The notes under the pieces are model-generated. The model searched no databases, was not told the origin of the DNA, and saw only the letters and a list, made by a program, of their open reading frames with translations. 64,000 bases of DNA from Isoetes taiwanensis (taxonomy: Eukaryota; Streptophyta; Lycopodiopsida; Isoetales; Isoetaceae), in contig JAJEKV010000005.1 of NCBI GenBank assembly GCA_021234155.1, positions 14,115,449 to 14,179,448 of the forward strand. The letters are read 5' to 3'. Position 1 is the first letter of the stretch. Every line of letters begins with the position of its first letter. This document shows, one piece after another, positions 50,901 through 61,914 of this stretch. A program made the translations under genes and the position numbers.

Positions 50901-51387
50901 ACTATCATCTGTAGGACACATCACAGAGATGACTACTCCAAATCTTTTAAACTTTGCCATGCTTGATTCTTTGTAAAAGAAACCCAAATCGACATTTTTT
51001 CCTGACTTACACACTTCTACATACCATTTTGAACATGCTGGGATATTCAATGTTTCAATGCCATTAACCTCAACTTGAAATAACGGACTCTTGCTTTTTA
51101 TGATATATTCTGTTTTCTGAGTTTTCTGAGAGCCTGCAACTAAAAGACAACTACTTACTAAACAAACACACTTATGAAAGAAAAAAAAACAAAGAAAATA
51201 TCACTAACCTTTTGTTGTTCGAGGTCTTTTGCACGGTCGAACATCCACATCTGGAGGAGCAATACATAAGGGAGTGACGTCCACATTTGGAGGAGCAGTA
51301 CATAGGGGAGTGACGTCCATTGTAGTTGGCCGCAAATTGCTTGGAGTTGATGCGTCTTTTCGTGCTGGTAACGCCAATGCTAATGCA
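47952..51387 (-). CDS. ParB-like domain fused to a beta-class DNA methyltransferase fold
   Basis: Four exons fit on the minus strand with agreeing phases: 51387-51209, 51139-49975, 49581-49482 and 49395-47952. Exon 1 has a duplicated motif (VDVTPLC.APP) and a basic KRPRTTK, a possible nuclear signal. Exon 2 ends in a ParB/sulfiredoxin-like domain with FYVIEGQHSVRAAQEI. Exon 4 holds a methyltransferase fold in beta-class order. The motif IV position (GDALTNAPISLFVL) has NAPI where DPPY is expected. Then come FWKNCRQMTT and YTIVIFV, and near the end motif I as VCEWYMHGTFGQGALCFG. ParB-methyltransferase fusions are known from phages and bacteria; here the gene has introns. A one-base frame offset lies near 49110, and the 5' exon with the start codon was not found. 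Probably DNA-binding and catalytically weak or dead. Confidence 0.68.
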
Positions 51388-51612
51388 CTATAGAATTAAA
51401 AAGATTGATTAGTTAATCTTGTCAAGAACTTCTAAAATTTCCTTGTAATCATTAACTAAGATTTCGAATTTAAATTTTGAAATTCAGTTGCCCGCTCATT
51501 TTAATTTAACTTTTATGGAAGACACATCTTGATGTAATTTTCTTGTCTAATATTGATGCTAAGCGGAAGAAGAGCATTAAGCGCCCATTCACTCTACAAT
51601 CAATTCCAAAAG
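51388..51612. promoter_or_regulatory. Shared divergent promoter region
   Basis: The minus-strand ParB-methyltransferase gene and the plus-strand transposase gene point away from this AT-rich gap of about 225 bases. It must hold the promoters or first exons of both. No clear TATA box was singled out. Confidence 0.45.
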
Positions 51613-54600
51613 ATGAGCGATTTTCATGGCGATTCCGAGGATTTTGATAGCGCTCACGTAGACGCTCACACAGGTTAGTCTTACTCTTGAATTTTTGACA
51701 GATCATGGCGAATTAAACATATTAAATTATATCTCTCGCTTAAAAACAGATAAAGTTTCAAAATGTGCGCATTTTGATAAGAATGGAGATGAAGCAGCAA
51801 CTCCCAATTCTAATGGTAAGCAAACGGCAAACTTTATGGTTATGGCTATACAGTTACTTATTTTATTGGGATGATGCCATAGAAGTGGCAATTCTTTTGG
51901 ACGGAAACACTATTGGAGCTGGTATTTTGCTACCACTGAGTGCTTCAATTCACTGTCAACAAATGGAAACTGGATGGGTCAAAATTGCAGTGACAAAGGC
52001 GTTTATGCCAGACGTGTCTCTTCTCAAAATTACTCCAGATGCAAATACCTTGGGAGAAGCCATTGGTTCTATCATACAATGGCCGGAAAAGGGAATCCGC
52101 AATTGCTCTCAGGTAGCACTCATATCTTTATTCTATTTTTCTCTGCATGTCTCATGATGAAGATGAATAGTCTAAATAGGGTATAAGGTACAAATAAAGG
52201 CTGCATTTCTCATGATGCTTCCAACTTGTGTCTGTAAGCAATTATCCTTTGTGCTACAACTGCCTAACTATTATAGACAAGGGCTAGAAGCAATTATTAG
52301 AATGCAACTTTCTTAGAGCATAAAGATGCAGCCATGTAGAGCAGGCTTACAGACTTGTGTCTGTAAGCAATTATCCTTTGTGCTACAAAAGCCTAAATAT
52401 TATAGACAAGGGCTAGAAGCAATTATTAGAATGCAACTTTCTTAGAGCATAAAGATGCAGCCATGTAGGGCAGGCTTACAGACTTGTGTCTGTAAGCAAT
52501 TATCCTTTGTGCTACAAAAGCCTAACTATTATAGACAAGGGCTAGAAGCAATTATTAGAATGCAACTTTCTTAGTGTGTAAAGATGCAGCCATGTAGGGC
52601 AGGCTTACAGACTTGTGTCTGTAAGCAATTATCCTTTGTGCTACAACTGCCTAACTATTATAGACAAGAGCTAGAAGCAATTATTAGAATGCAACTTTCT
52701 TAGAGCATAAAGATGCAGCCATGTAGGGCAGGCTTACAGACTTGTGTCTGTAAGCAATTATCCTTTGTGCTACAACTGCTTAACTACTATAGACATGGGC
52801 TAGAAGCAATTATTAGAATGCAACTTTCTTAGAGCATAAAGATGCAGCCATGTAGAGCAGGCTTACAGACTTGTGTCTGTAAGCAATTATCCTTTGTGCT
52901 ACAAAAGCCTAACTATTATAGACAAGGGCTAGAAGCAATTATTAGAATGCAACTTTCTTAGTGTGTAAAGATGCAGCCATGTAGGGCAGGCTTACAGACT
53001 TGTGTCTGTAAGCAATTATCCTTTGTGCTACAACTGCCTAACTATTATAGACAAGAGCTAGAAGCAATTATTAGAATGCAACTTTCTTAGAGCATAAAGA
53101 TGCAGCCATGTAGGGCAGGCTTACAGACTTGTGTCTGTAAGCAATTATCCTTTGTGCTACAACTGCTTAACTGGCTAGAAGCAATTATTAGAATGCAACT
53201 TTCTTAGAGCATAAAGATGCAGCCATGTAGAGCAGGCTTACAGACTTGTGTCTGTAAGCAATTATCCTTTGTGCTACAAAAGCCTAACTATTATAGACAA
53301 GGGCTAGAAGCAATTATTAGAATGCAACTTTCTTAGAGCATAAAGATGCAGCCATGTAGGACAGGCTTACAGACTTGTGTCTGTAAGCAACTATCCTTTG
53401 TGCTACAACTGCCTAACTATTATAGACAAGGGCTAGAAGCAATTATTGGAACTTTCTTAGAGCATAAAGATGCAGCCATGTAGGGCAGGCTTACAGACTT
53501 GTGTCTGTAAGCAATTATCCTTTGTGCTACAACTGCCTAACTATTGTAGACAAGGGCTAGAAGCAATTATTGGAATGCTTGCTAAGAGAAGTAAGATCAT
53601 TACAGACAAGTGTGAAAAATTTGCAGCCAAAATTGCTAAGAGGCATATAGAGGTCTATGAGATCTGTAAGCAGGCATTTACATGGAGTCTCTCAGCACTT
53701 ATGGACGTTTTCTCTAGAACTGCTACCTTCCATCGAAAATTATATTCTTAGGATTACAAGCAAATATCTGAAAGTATATGTCCTTGTTTCATGCAGAAAC
53801 AATGCCCATGCCAGATTGATGTGCAAAATCAGCCTTATAGATCAAACCTCACTGCATGATGGATTTGCCTTTGCCTGTATAATCATTCTTACCTGATTTA
53901 TGTATAAATTCTGCAAGACACTGGCCAGCATTTCACCTCTGATGTCAGCAGCATTTTTTACCTAAGGTTTCATTGCCAACTACATAGCTTAAAATGCTTA
54001 TGTGGATATCTGCAATTATTGATTCTCAAAAATGATCTGAAACTAATGATGATAAGACATTCACAAAACTAAGAAATCTGATACAGCAGTCATATTTGAG
54101 ACTTCATTGCTCCAACAATTGCCTACCATGGATTGTTTCTTTCTTTAGTTCTCTCTTATAATCATGAGACAAATTGCCCTTGCAAAGAAACCTTGCATTG
54201 CAGATCCATGAAATAAACAAAAAAAAACAGGATAATACGATTCCGGAAAACTATCTTGATCTTTAAGTTATTTTCTACGTAAAATACCTGGATTGGATGT
54301 CGGATTGGATGTCGTTGCCAGAAATCGCATCCAGGTCCATTTTGCCGCTTCGAAGCTCCAGAGCCGTTTACGAAATGATGCAGATTGGCGGCAACTACTA
54401 TTTCTGCCATAATTACTCGTTACCAATTTAGTTACTACTAGTAAACGGGTGCCCGGCGTTGCCGGGCATAAGTAGCAGCGCGTATTTCTATAGAGCTTCA
54501 ATGTAAAATTGATCTTTTATAGGAGTTACAACAATTCTTGACTTAAATATCAGTACATTCAGACACCAACACATACCCCCAATACATATTACAATATCTT

Positions 54601-57600
54601 CAACACATATTACATCACAATATCTTCAACACATATTACATCGTAGATGGGAGGGATATAGCAATTATGACAAAGTTTGAAGGGAAAAAGGTGGATGCTA
54701 AATCCGTGTATGATACAGAAGTGACTAAACATGAGGCAAGTATAGAAAAATGCTAACACATTTTTGTAAAAAGATCAGTCCATAACATTAAACACCATCA
54801 ACTTTGAAAATCACAATACAGTTGATCATATCATTAATTTTAACTGCCCTAGATGCAAAATTGTTGTATCCATCAGAATACTTAAAAAGGATCATGCATA
54901 GATTAGTTCTTTTATTTCTTAGTACCATTCCATTTCATGTGATTCTTCTAGTGCTCGCACTGGCAATCCATATAAGCCCTAGTAATGTATATTGACAATT
55001 GATGTCATTACGTCTTCTTATTTCTTATGTGTTCCCGCGTTGGGAAAAAACCATACCTTTTGTCTTTTGCAAACATAGTTTTGGCCTTTTGCAAATCGTG
55101 CTCCCGCAATGAGAAAATAAAAACATACATTTTGCCTTTTGCAAACATACTTTTGCACATCATGCTCCCGCAATGAGAAAAATAAAAGCATACCTTTTGC
55201 CTTTTGCACACCGTGGAAGGTGGAAGGTAATATGCAACATAAATATCTTCTTAATGTTTGCAAGATGTACTTTCTTTTTTATTGGCATCTTAACAACTCA
55301 AAGCTTATTTGCAAGGTCCCTAAAGACATGTACTTTTCTTTCTTATTCGCATCTTAACAACTCAAAGCTTATTTGCAAGGTTCCTAGAGACACGTGAATC
55401 AATTACATTCATAAACATCACTTCCATTATATTACAAAGGTATCTTATGCAAAAACTTATTGATACCAATCTCAACTTATGGGCCAAGTACGCATTTATT
55501 TTTAGAGCCTAGATATTAATACCCTTTAACAACTAAGTCAACATGTCTATTAGTGGAAGTGACAAATAGCCTAGGTTTATATTAACGCTATAAGGTAATA
55601 TATGTGTATATATATCGAAATCTATAGTAATTACGATTCAACTATATAATTTATCTCTTATATCTATAATTTTTATTATATTAATATTTTTCTTCTTCAT
55701 CTTAGCAGGTTATTGTCGAAGAAAAAAATGGATTGTTTAGTGGTGATCAAAGTCGATTGATATGGAGGCGAATGAAGTGTAAAATCATACATCCTTGCAC
55801 AAATGAGACATATGCACTTGGGATCATAATATCCATTGATCCATCAGACTCTGTAAATGACGAGTATTTGGGTGATGATCATATTGGTGTGGGAGTAGAT
55901 GAAATTCTTCCAAACAACACAATCATTCTCCCATATGCCTCTTCTTCATGTATCATGTGCTCGGGTCGAGTTGAGAGATTAATCTGGCTTAGATGGCCAA
56001 TACGGCATCTTAGAACATTGAATGGTGATGAACTTATACCTATTAAGGACAAGAGAGGATGTGAGCCTGAAGTTGAGTTTCATGATGAAGTTAGTAAAGA
56101 TCATGTATTATCTATTCGAAAACGCAGGTATAATTTCTACATTCGCAAGCCGGCAAAGAAGCAAAAGTTAAGTGGCAAAAGAAAGACAAAGAAATATAGG
56201 GAACCTACAATTGCAAATATGGAGAGAGTGAGAGGAAGACCATGTTGTAGCTTGTGGTGTACAACGAAGTATTCAATAAAAGAGCTACAGAATGTTAGGA
56301 TGCAACATTGGGGAGTAAAGCAGTCTGACAGATTGAATACAGTGTATTCTACATTTGGGTCCTCGCATTATGATAAAGATACTGGAATTCTAATATTTCA
56401 GTTGCGTGGTAATTGGGTATGCACCAAAGCACTAATATGGATAACCGGTATGGGGAAGACATCATTCTATCGATATTGGGAAAAGTATCAAGCAGGGGCT
56501 CGAATTGCATCTCATGGTAATACAGGTAGTTTGAAGACACGTGACAACACACTAATGGCCATATCAGTGTTTGAGAATTTTGTAAGATACATGTCACAAT
56601 CAATGCCACATAAAAGTAAAGTAAACAAGGATGGTGTGAGAGAGGTAATGCGAGTATTACCTCATCAATATATCTGAAAAAGAATGTCTTGTTGAAGTAA
56701 ATTCAGTACTCGAGGGTATTGGAGGTCGTCCCCTTTCCCAAAGTTGTTTTAGTAGACTATGGTCAAAGCATTTCAGTGATGTTGTAGTGGCACAGAGCAT
56801 GCCATTCTCCAAATGTAACATTTGTATTGAGTTACGAGATGCGCTAACCTCTACAATTATAGAGAGCCAGAGAATGCGCATAAGACAACAGATAGCAGAC
56901 CATCATAATGAGCAAAAAGTCGTGTAGATCTCTATATTGGCAATGGCGTACATTTTCTTCCATGCAACCAGACAAGTATCTATGCATCATACATGATAAG
57001 ATGGACCAACATAAAACATTTCTTCCTAGATTGGAACCAATCCCCAAAAGTTGTGGAAATGCACACCAACTGAAGGTGTCATTAGCAGGAATGTTAACAC
57101 ATGGTCATGGTGCTGGAACATATGGGCATTTTACATTGGAGCTCTGGGAAGATGGACCTAATTTCCATGTTGGATCTCTCTTCAAATGTCTAAGGAACAT
57201 TGAACGTGGAACTGACAGCACTTCCATCAAAGATAGGTCAAGTGAACTACTTGAAGCTTTGATGGATAGAAATGCATTTGAGGCTCATAAAAAAGAGATT
57301 GCTTCTAGATCTTCCCATATCACAGAGAAGACATGGATAGCTCAACCATTGCAGTCTAAGAAGTTACCACCTGAGTTATACCTCCAACTAGATAATTGCT
57401 TCAAAGAGAACAAGAACAGGTGGATGTTTCAAGCTTGTTCATACCTAACAGCAATGGGTGTATTTCAGTGTGTGAAGGTAGGCTTCATGATGGTTGGACA
57501 TACACATGATGATATCGATGCATTTTTTGGTAACTTTTCAAGTCGGTTGAGAAGGGAATCAGTCGCCACTTTGCCAGAGTTGATGGACATATTTGAGAAC

Positions 57601-58578
57601 ACTATCTCACCTTCACCAGTTGCATTTTTAATAGATGAAGTACCTGATTGGAAAGGTTTTGTGGACGGGTACATGATTGATGGTAAACAGACACTCACTG
57701 GGCATTCTAAACCACTACAGTTCAAGTTCTCTGTGAGGGATGTTCGGCCATCAGATCAGTCATGGGAACCAATTCATGGTATAGAAATGTGGAAGAAAGA
57801 TGAACAAGGGCGACCTATCCTTCCTCCAGGTCAACCGAAGCCTATGGCACCATTTGAGTCAGTAAAGGATGCTAAGGAATTGCAAAAAGGTATACAATCA
57901 TATATAGTACATTGGAAACGTATGCAAGAGCGAGATAACATGTCTGAAATGAAAAGAAGATCATTGTCTACCTTGATTGCATATTGGGAGAATATAGCTA
58001 GTAAACTCACAAAGACTTCAAGTGAGGTTTCTACTTTGATGGATGGTTTTCTACCCTCGAGTAGGTGGAAAGATTCCCTAGACCCCCAAATTGGAGGTCC
58101 AGGTGGAAGACTACTAAATAATGAAAATTGGTATGTTGGCAATAAAAGTGCACGACCAAGATGGCATGGCCTACCAGAATGGACACCTTTTGATGATATC
58201 CACAAGGGTTGCTTTGTGCTTGTTAGGCCTGATCAAGAGATCTACCCAGTTTGGCTAGGACAAGCACTAACTGACCCATGTACTAATGTGGATAGCAATG
58301 AACGCCCATGGTTCATGATTCAGTATTGGGCGCCAGTGAGCAAGAAGAAAAGTTTGGATGATAAGGAGTTGTATAAGGATTGTTGGAACAAGCGATGGCG
58401 TATGAATCCCTCTGATGCACCTAGACGGGAGATAGTAGATTGTGTGGTATGGTCTTATCCAAACCCTCATGATCGTAACATTTCAAACAAGAGGGATATA
58501 AGGTCGATTACACATAAGATACCAAAAAAGGAAATGCAGAAGGCACTATGCAACTTGAATATGCATGGCACATCATAG
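51613..58578 (+). CDS. Transposase-like protein with DUF8039-like and DUF7869-like regions
   Basis: Exons fit as 51613-51673, 51750-51815, 51883-52112 and 55709-58578, with phases 1, 1 and 0 agreeing at each join. The start MSDFHGDSEDFDSAHVD is acidic. Exon 3 (LGEAIGSIIQWPEKG) and the start of exon 4 (NNTIILPYASS) resemble the DUF8039 region of plant transposon proteins. Further on come a Cys-containing region (FSKCNIC) and the core (56908-58578). The core has candidate acidic residues in HDKMDQHK, LQLDNCFKENK and VGHTHDDIDAFF, an RNase-H-like triad as in proteins I recall as DUF7869. Single-base frame offsets lie near 56670 and 56915 (in a run of A). No classical superfamily can be named with confidence. 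Likely the mobilising enzyme, acting in the nucleus on the element ends. Confidence 0.68.
52226..53580 (+). repeat. 129-bp tandem array with a three-unit higher-order period
   Basis: About ten and a half copies. The landmark TAAAGATGCAGCCATG falls at 52321, 52450, 52579, 52708, 52837, 52966, 53095, 53212, 53341 and 53465, so the period is 129 except for one unit of 117 and one of 124. Variant markers (TAGAGC/AAAAGCC, GACAAGAG, CTGCTTAAC) repeat every three units, a 387-base period. Each unit holds the hairpin GCTTACAGAC-TTGT-GTCTGTAAGC. The array lies in the long intron of the transposase gene. Confidence 0.92.
53581..54430. other. Intron sequence after the array
   Basis: The last array unit runs into an open frame to 53751 (MLAKRSKIITDKCEKFAAK), possibly the source sequence from which the array grew. 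The minus-strand text near 54410-54270 (AEIVVAANLHHFVNGSG) is coding-like but unrecognised. No supported gene. Confidence 0.3.
54437..54468 (-). mobile_element. Possible Helitron 3' end
   Basis: On the minus strand a perfect GC-rich hairpin (TGCCCGGC, loop AAC, GCCGGGCA; complement of 54450-54468) is followed eight bases later by CTAG and then T. A short hairpin before CTRR inserted at a T is the Helitron 3' signature. The matching 5' TC end, expected at higher coordinates, was not identified. Confidence 0.4.
55016..55215. repeat. Short tandem repeat in the transposase intron
   Basis: Two to three diverged units of about 65-75 bases contain GCTCCCGCAATGAGAAAA and TACCTTTTGCCTTTTGCA. Confidence 0.6.
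55255..55395. repeat. Tandem duplication of about 64 bases
   Basis: GCATCTTAACAACTCAAAGC through TTATTTGCAAGG occurs twice, near 55287 and 55349, just before the acceptor of the long intron. Confidence 0.65.
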
Positions 58579-58809
58579 GATATCAAACAATTATTTTTTG
58601 TACTTCTCATGTGTATTGAATGGCGTCATGTTATTAACATAAGTAATATAGAAACTTAAAATGTAGAGCCGCCATTGTGGGCTCTTGCACTCTAATGCAA
58701 AGATGTTAGTTATTATGTTACTTCACATGTACTATGTACCTTTTTGCCAATCAAATTGACAGATGGGTTAATGTGATATGTAAGAGTGTTTGTTTTCCCA
58801 AATTGATGA

Positions 58810-58830
58810 ATGAGTCCCATTTTAATGAAA
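58810..58830 (-). repeat. Right terminal inverted repeat
   Basis: Reads ATGAGTCCCATTTTAATGAA plus one A on the plus strand, the exact inverse of 46566-46586. Confidence 0.85.
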
Positions 58831-59049
58831 AACCCCATTTTCCACCTTAGTGCATGGTTTTCAAAATTTTACCAAAAGTCAATGGACACTATACAATACC
58901 ATCTACTCTACATAAGGGGCATAAAATTGATCTTGGGTAGCAGAAATCACCGTCCGGACGTCGCTTAAAAGTGCTTAAGCAAATATTTTTCATTTTATAA
59001 TAAGCATTTAGCGTCTTGGTGCAAGCACGATGAAATATTTTTGGTTGAT
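58831..59049. other. Right flank of the transposon
   Basis: It does not visibly continue the P450-downstream unit found on the left side, so the flanks may have been rearranged. Confidence 0.4.
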
Positions 59050-59510
59050 TCACAATAATTCTTCACGAAAGTGACTCAAATTTGATCTCCTAATACGTTT
59101 TTGCATCTCCAATCTAATGGAAGAGGCATTAGATTTTATGAAGCCATTTGTGAGATATAAGCTTTTCCCTTATAGATGCACGGAAATCGTTTTTAGCTTT
59201 TTTCACTATCAATCCTCTATGAAATGATCTGAAAACTTGACCTCAAAAGACGTTTTTGCATCATGAATCCAATGGAAACAGGCGGCATCAAATTCGTATT
59301 GTAGTTTGTAAGATATTAGGCTTTTACGGTAAAATATCAGAAATCGTTTTTTGGCCTCTTACTTGGTGAAAATACTCAATGGATTTACGCGAAACTTGGT
59401 GTCCTAGAACGTTTTGTACTCACGAATCCATAGGCCAGCGGCAATCCATTTAGTCAAGTAGTTTATGAGATATTGGCTTCTACTCTATGGCAACCTTGAT
59501 GAATTTTTTC
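59050..59510. repeat. Three diverged tandem units of about 160 bases
   Basis: Each unit has ACGTTTTTGCAT-like text, then AATCCAATGGAA-like text, then GTTTGTGAGATAT...GGCTTTT and GAAATCGTTTTT. Copies begin near 59090, 59250 and 59410. Confidence 0.55.
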
Positions 59511-60740
59511 ATGATTGTGCTCAAAATATGCACCGATTAGAAGCCGCAATTTCATAAGGATCCTTAGTTTTGGATCGATTCCAATGAGCCATAACTTGTT
59601 GCGTATTTGGTGAAGTAGATCAAATGCCACAAATGGAGTGCCCTAACATTCTGAAGCATCGGGCTCATATCAAGAAATTTTAGCCGTTGATTGATTGATT
59701 TTTGACGGTCCTAATGGTCAGTCTTCTCATAGTGTCCATTTATTTCGTGCTTAATATGTGCTTCGCCAAAAAGTGTACCCCACTAGCAATTTTGTACCCA
59801 TAATACATACCATGGAAAAATGAATAAAGCTGACAAGTACACAGATGTAGCACAACAATAGCATACAAACAACATGACTTCCCTGAAATCACTGCATGCA
59901 TGTTAAAGCAACAGTTAAATAGCAATGCAGTTATCCACACAAAGAATATCATGCACATTCTGCAAAACAATTGAGGATTGAACCCCCACATGAGAAGTAC
60001 AATGCTTTTTCATGAAGCAATCAACATTACTGCAAATCCTAAAATCATCACTATGCAATAACAGAATATGTATTGACTACTGCGGCAAAAAAAAATTGGA
60101 AAGAAAACGGCTGCATTACCCTGCTCAAATCTGTGTGGCCTTGCTTATCTAATGCTCATCTGAATCACAGAAGATGCAAGAAGAATAACGCAACAATCCC
60201 GCGAAAGATTCAAAAACTTGCTTGAAGATCCAAAAGCTTCCTTCCGGCGACTATGGCAACTTCAAAGCTTAACGTGGTTCTTTTTTGCACCACACACGCA
60301 AAGCTTATCCAACACCGCGGGTCGCATTGCTCCCTCCTCTCCTCCATAGCATCCATGCGCCGACCGTCTGCCGCGAACATCCTCTTTAAAACAAAGCGCC
60401 TCCAACAAAATAACCCAACCTTAGAAATCTCATACCTATTTGTCGACATCGAAAAGTATGTTTTGGACATACGAATACCACCCCTATCCATTAGAAATCT
60501 TATGTTATAACTATCTTCGGCAACAATTGCACAAGATAATCTTGTTCAAGTTAATTTGCATGAATTTGTCCAAAGCATGTTCTTGTTCAAGTTAATGTAG
60601 TAGAAAGAGCTTTTGTGCTCTTTGCAATCATGGGAAAAAAAAAGCAAAACGCTATAGGCTAAAGCCAAAACACGTGACAATCACGCTTTGTGAATAAATT
60701 AACCACAAAGTTGACAATGATTACCAGATTCAATCATTTA
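59511..60740. other. No supported gene
   Basis: Frames at 60210-60510 overlap on both strands and carry no recognisable motif. The rest is AT-rich. Confidence 0.3.
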
Positions 60741-61070
60741 AAGAAAGGAAGGTTCTTTTATCGTCCACGGAGGCCAATCGGCCTATGGGACCCAAATTAC
60801 ACGGGTGCAGCAAGCACGTTGCTACCCGGATTAAAAAACCCCTCCTTAGGAGGGAAAAATAAATCAACGACAAACTGGCCAGCGGTTTGTGCAAATATAC
60901 ATATACACATGAATTCAGGCACCTCAGGGTAGGGGGCATAGGTAAGTCCCATAGATCCAAAACCTCACGGAGGTAGGAGCCAAGGGATCGAACCGGCGAC
61001 GCGTCTTGGTAGTTCGTCTGCGAGGCGGACCCATGTCGCACCAAGAGAATAGCGAGCCGAATCACGACTA
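60741..61070 (-). mobile_element. tRNA-derived SINE with a LINE-like 3' tail
   Basis: On the minus strand, a tRNA-like head near 61060 has an A-box-like TTGGTGCGACATGGG and, about 50 bases on, the B-box GGTTCGATCCC (complement of 60984-60994). The body ends in GGCCGATTGGCCTCCGTGGA and TAAAAGAACC. The tail recurs around the P450 copies near 37.6, 44.4, 44.9 and 45.5 kb. Confidence 0.55.
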
Positions 61071-61084
61071 TATAAATTTGGACG

Positions 61085-61853
61085 GCTCACGAAGGCATGG
61101 CTTTCATCCTCAACAACCCCGGTAGGCAACACCGACAAAGCACGCCCCGGCGCGGCTCTCAACCCACCGACCCGTCTCAAGCCGGAAGATGGTGGGCCCA
61201 TGTTCGAATGGACCCGCGGCGATCCTGGCAGCTTTTTTTCATGGCACCTGAGAGCTTGAGGTAGAGTGGGGCCTCGAACCAGGTGGGGTTTATGTGTTGT
61301 TTGTAGTGTGCCACCTTTACTGCTTCGAGCATGGTGGTCCCGGCTTCCCGGAAACAAGAGTCCAAGTACCCCCTCGACCTATCCCGTACGGCGTGCATTA
61401 TGCACTGGGCGCACCTATGTCGCGTCCTACGTTCAGCCCAGCGCCCGATAGCAGGCTCTCTTGTCCCTTTCAACAAGCCCCGAGTCGTTGGGGCTTATCG
61501 CCCAGCGTAAATGAAGTCACGGGGGCCCAGAGTGTCGCCCATCGCGGCCGCCTTCTAGAAATAAACAATGTGTCTATCGAGGGGCCGCATCTTTGCGGGG
61601 CATGAATCACATCTCTTGCAACAAGATCGATATGGGCCGAGGGGCTTGACCCCAAGTGCCGCGTAAAAATGCCTTCTGGACCTGCTCTAAGTGGTTCCAA
61701 GTTGCAAAAGACACCACTTGGGCCCCACACCTCGACCCCATCTGGAAGAACTGGCTCTACCAATGCCCGGAACAAATGTGGTAGGCCCTGATCATACTGG
61801 GATAGGTTCAATCGTATGGTTTTATACGTAATACATATTTTTAGTTTGATCAC
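61085..61853 (-). pseudogene. LINE (non-LTR) C-terminal remnant
   Basis: The minus strand reads LPHLFRALVEPVLPDGVEVW and FTRHLG (61853-61640), the region directly after the RT core of plant and animal LINEs ('F..LV.PVL.YG.EVW', 'FL...LG'). Further on comes EDESHAFVSRPNLYS (about 61110-61065), like the 'EDE.H....CP.Y' motif near LINE C-termini. Several frame changes break it. The SINE follows directly, so a SINE may have inserted here or shares the LINE tail. Confidence 0.5.
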
Positions 61854-61914
61854 GGCACAAATTTGGCGTTTAATACGTCAAAAATACGCCTAAAAAATTT
61901 ATTCGAAAAATTTT

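Larger units (their letters stand above)
46566..58830. mobile_element. 12.3-kb TIR DNA transposon with ParB-methyltransferase, HAD and transposase genes
   Basis: Perfect 21-base inverted repeats bound the element (46566-46586 and 58810-58830, starting TTTCATTAAAATGGGACTCA at the outer edge of each end). Between them lie two minus-strand genes, an FCP1-like HAD domain and a ParB-methyltransferase fusion. A divergent plus-strand transposase-like gene has an intron holding a tandem array. A target duplication is not clear: AGCTCCAT at the left and AACCCCAT at the right agree at six of eight positions but need the borders shifted by one base. Frame offsets in each gene suggest this copy is no longer fully active, unless they are assembly errors. 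Confidence 0.8.

Noticed and set aside
52226-53580. Array as a CRISPR or as coding repeats
   Set aside because: Units are 129 bases with no repeat-spacer pattern, and each reading frame is stopped once per unit. The context is a eukaryotic intron.
53470-53751. 93-codon frame at the end of the tandem array as a gene
   Set aside because: It begins inside a repeat unit, the other units carry an in-frame stop, and it lies inside the predicted transposase intron. Kept only as a possible source of the array.
60984-60994. B-box as part of a true tRNA gene
   Set aside because: No cloverleaf with paired acceptor stems could be drawn; the head plus body fits a SINE.
61266-61605. Plus-strand frames opposite the LINE remnant
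   Set aside because: The LINE motifs are on the minus strand; these frames look like shadows of a GC-rich stretch.
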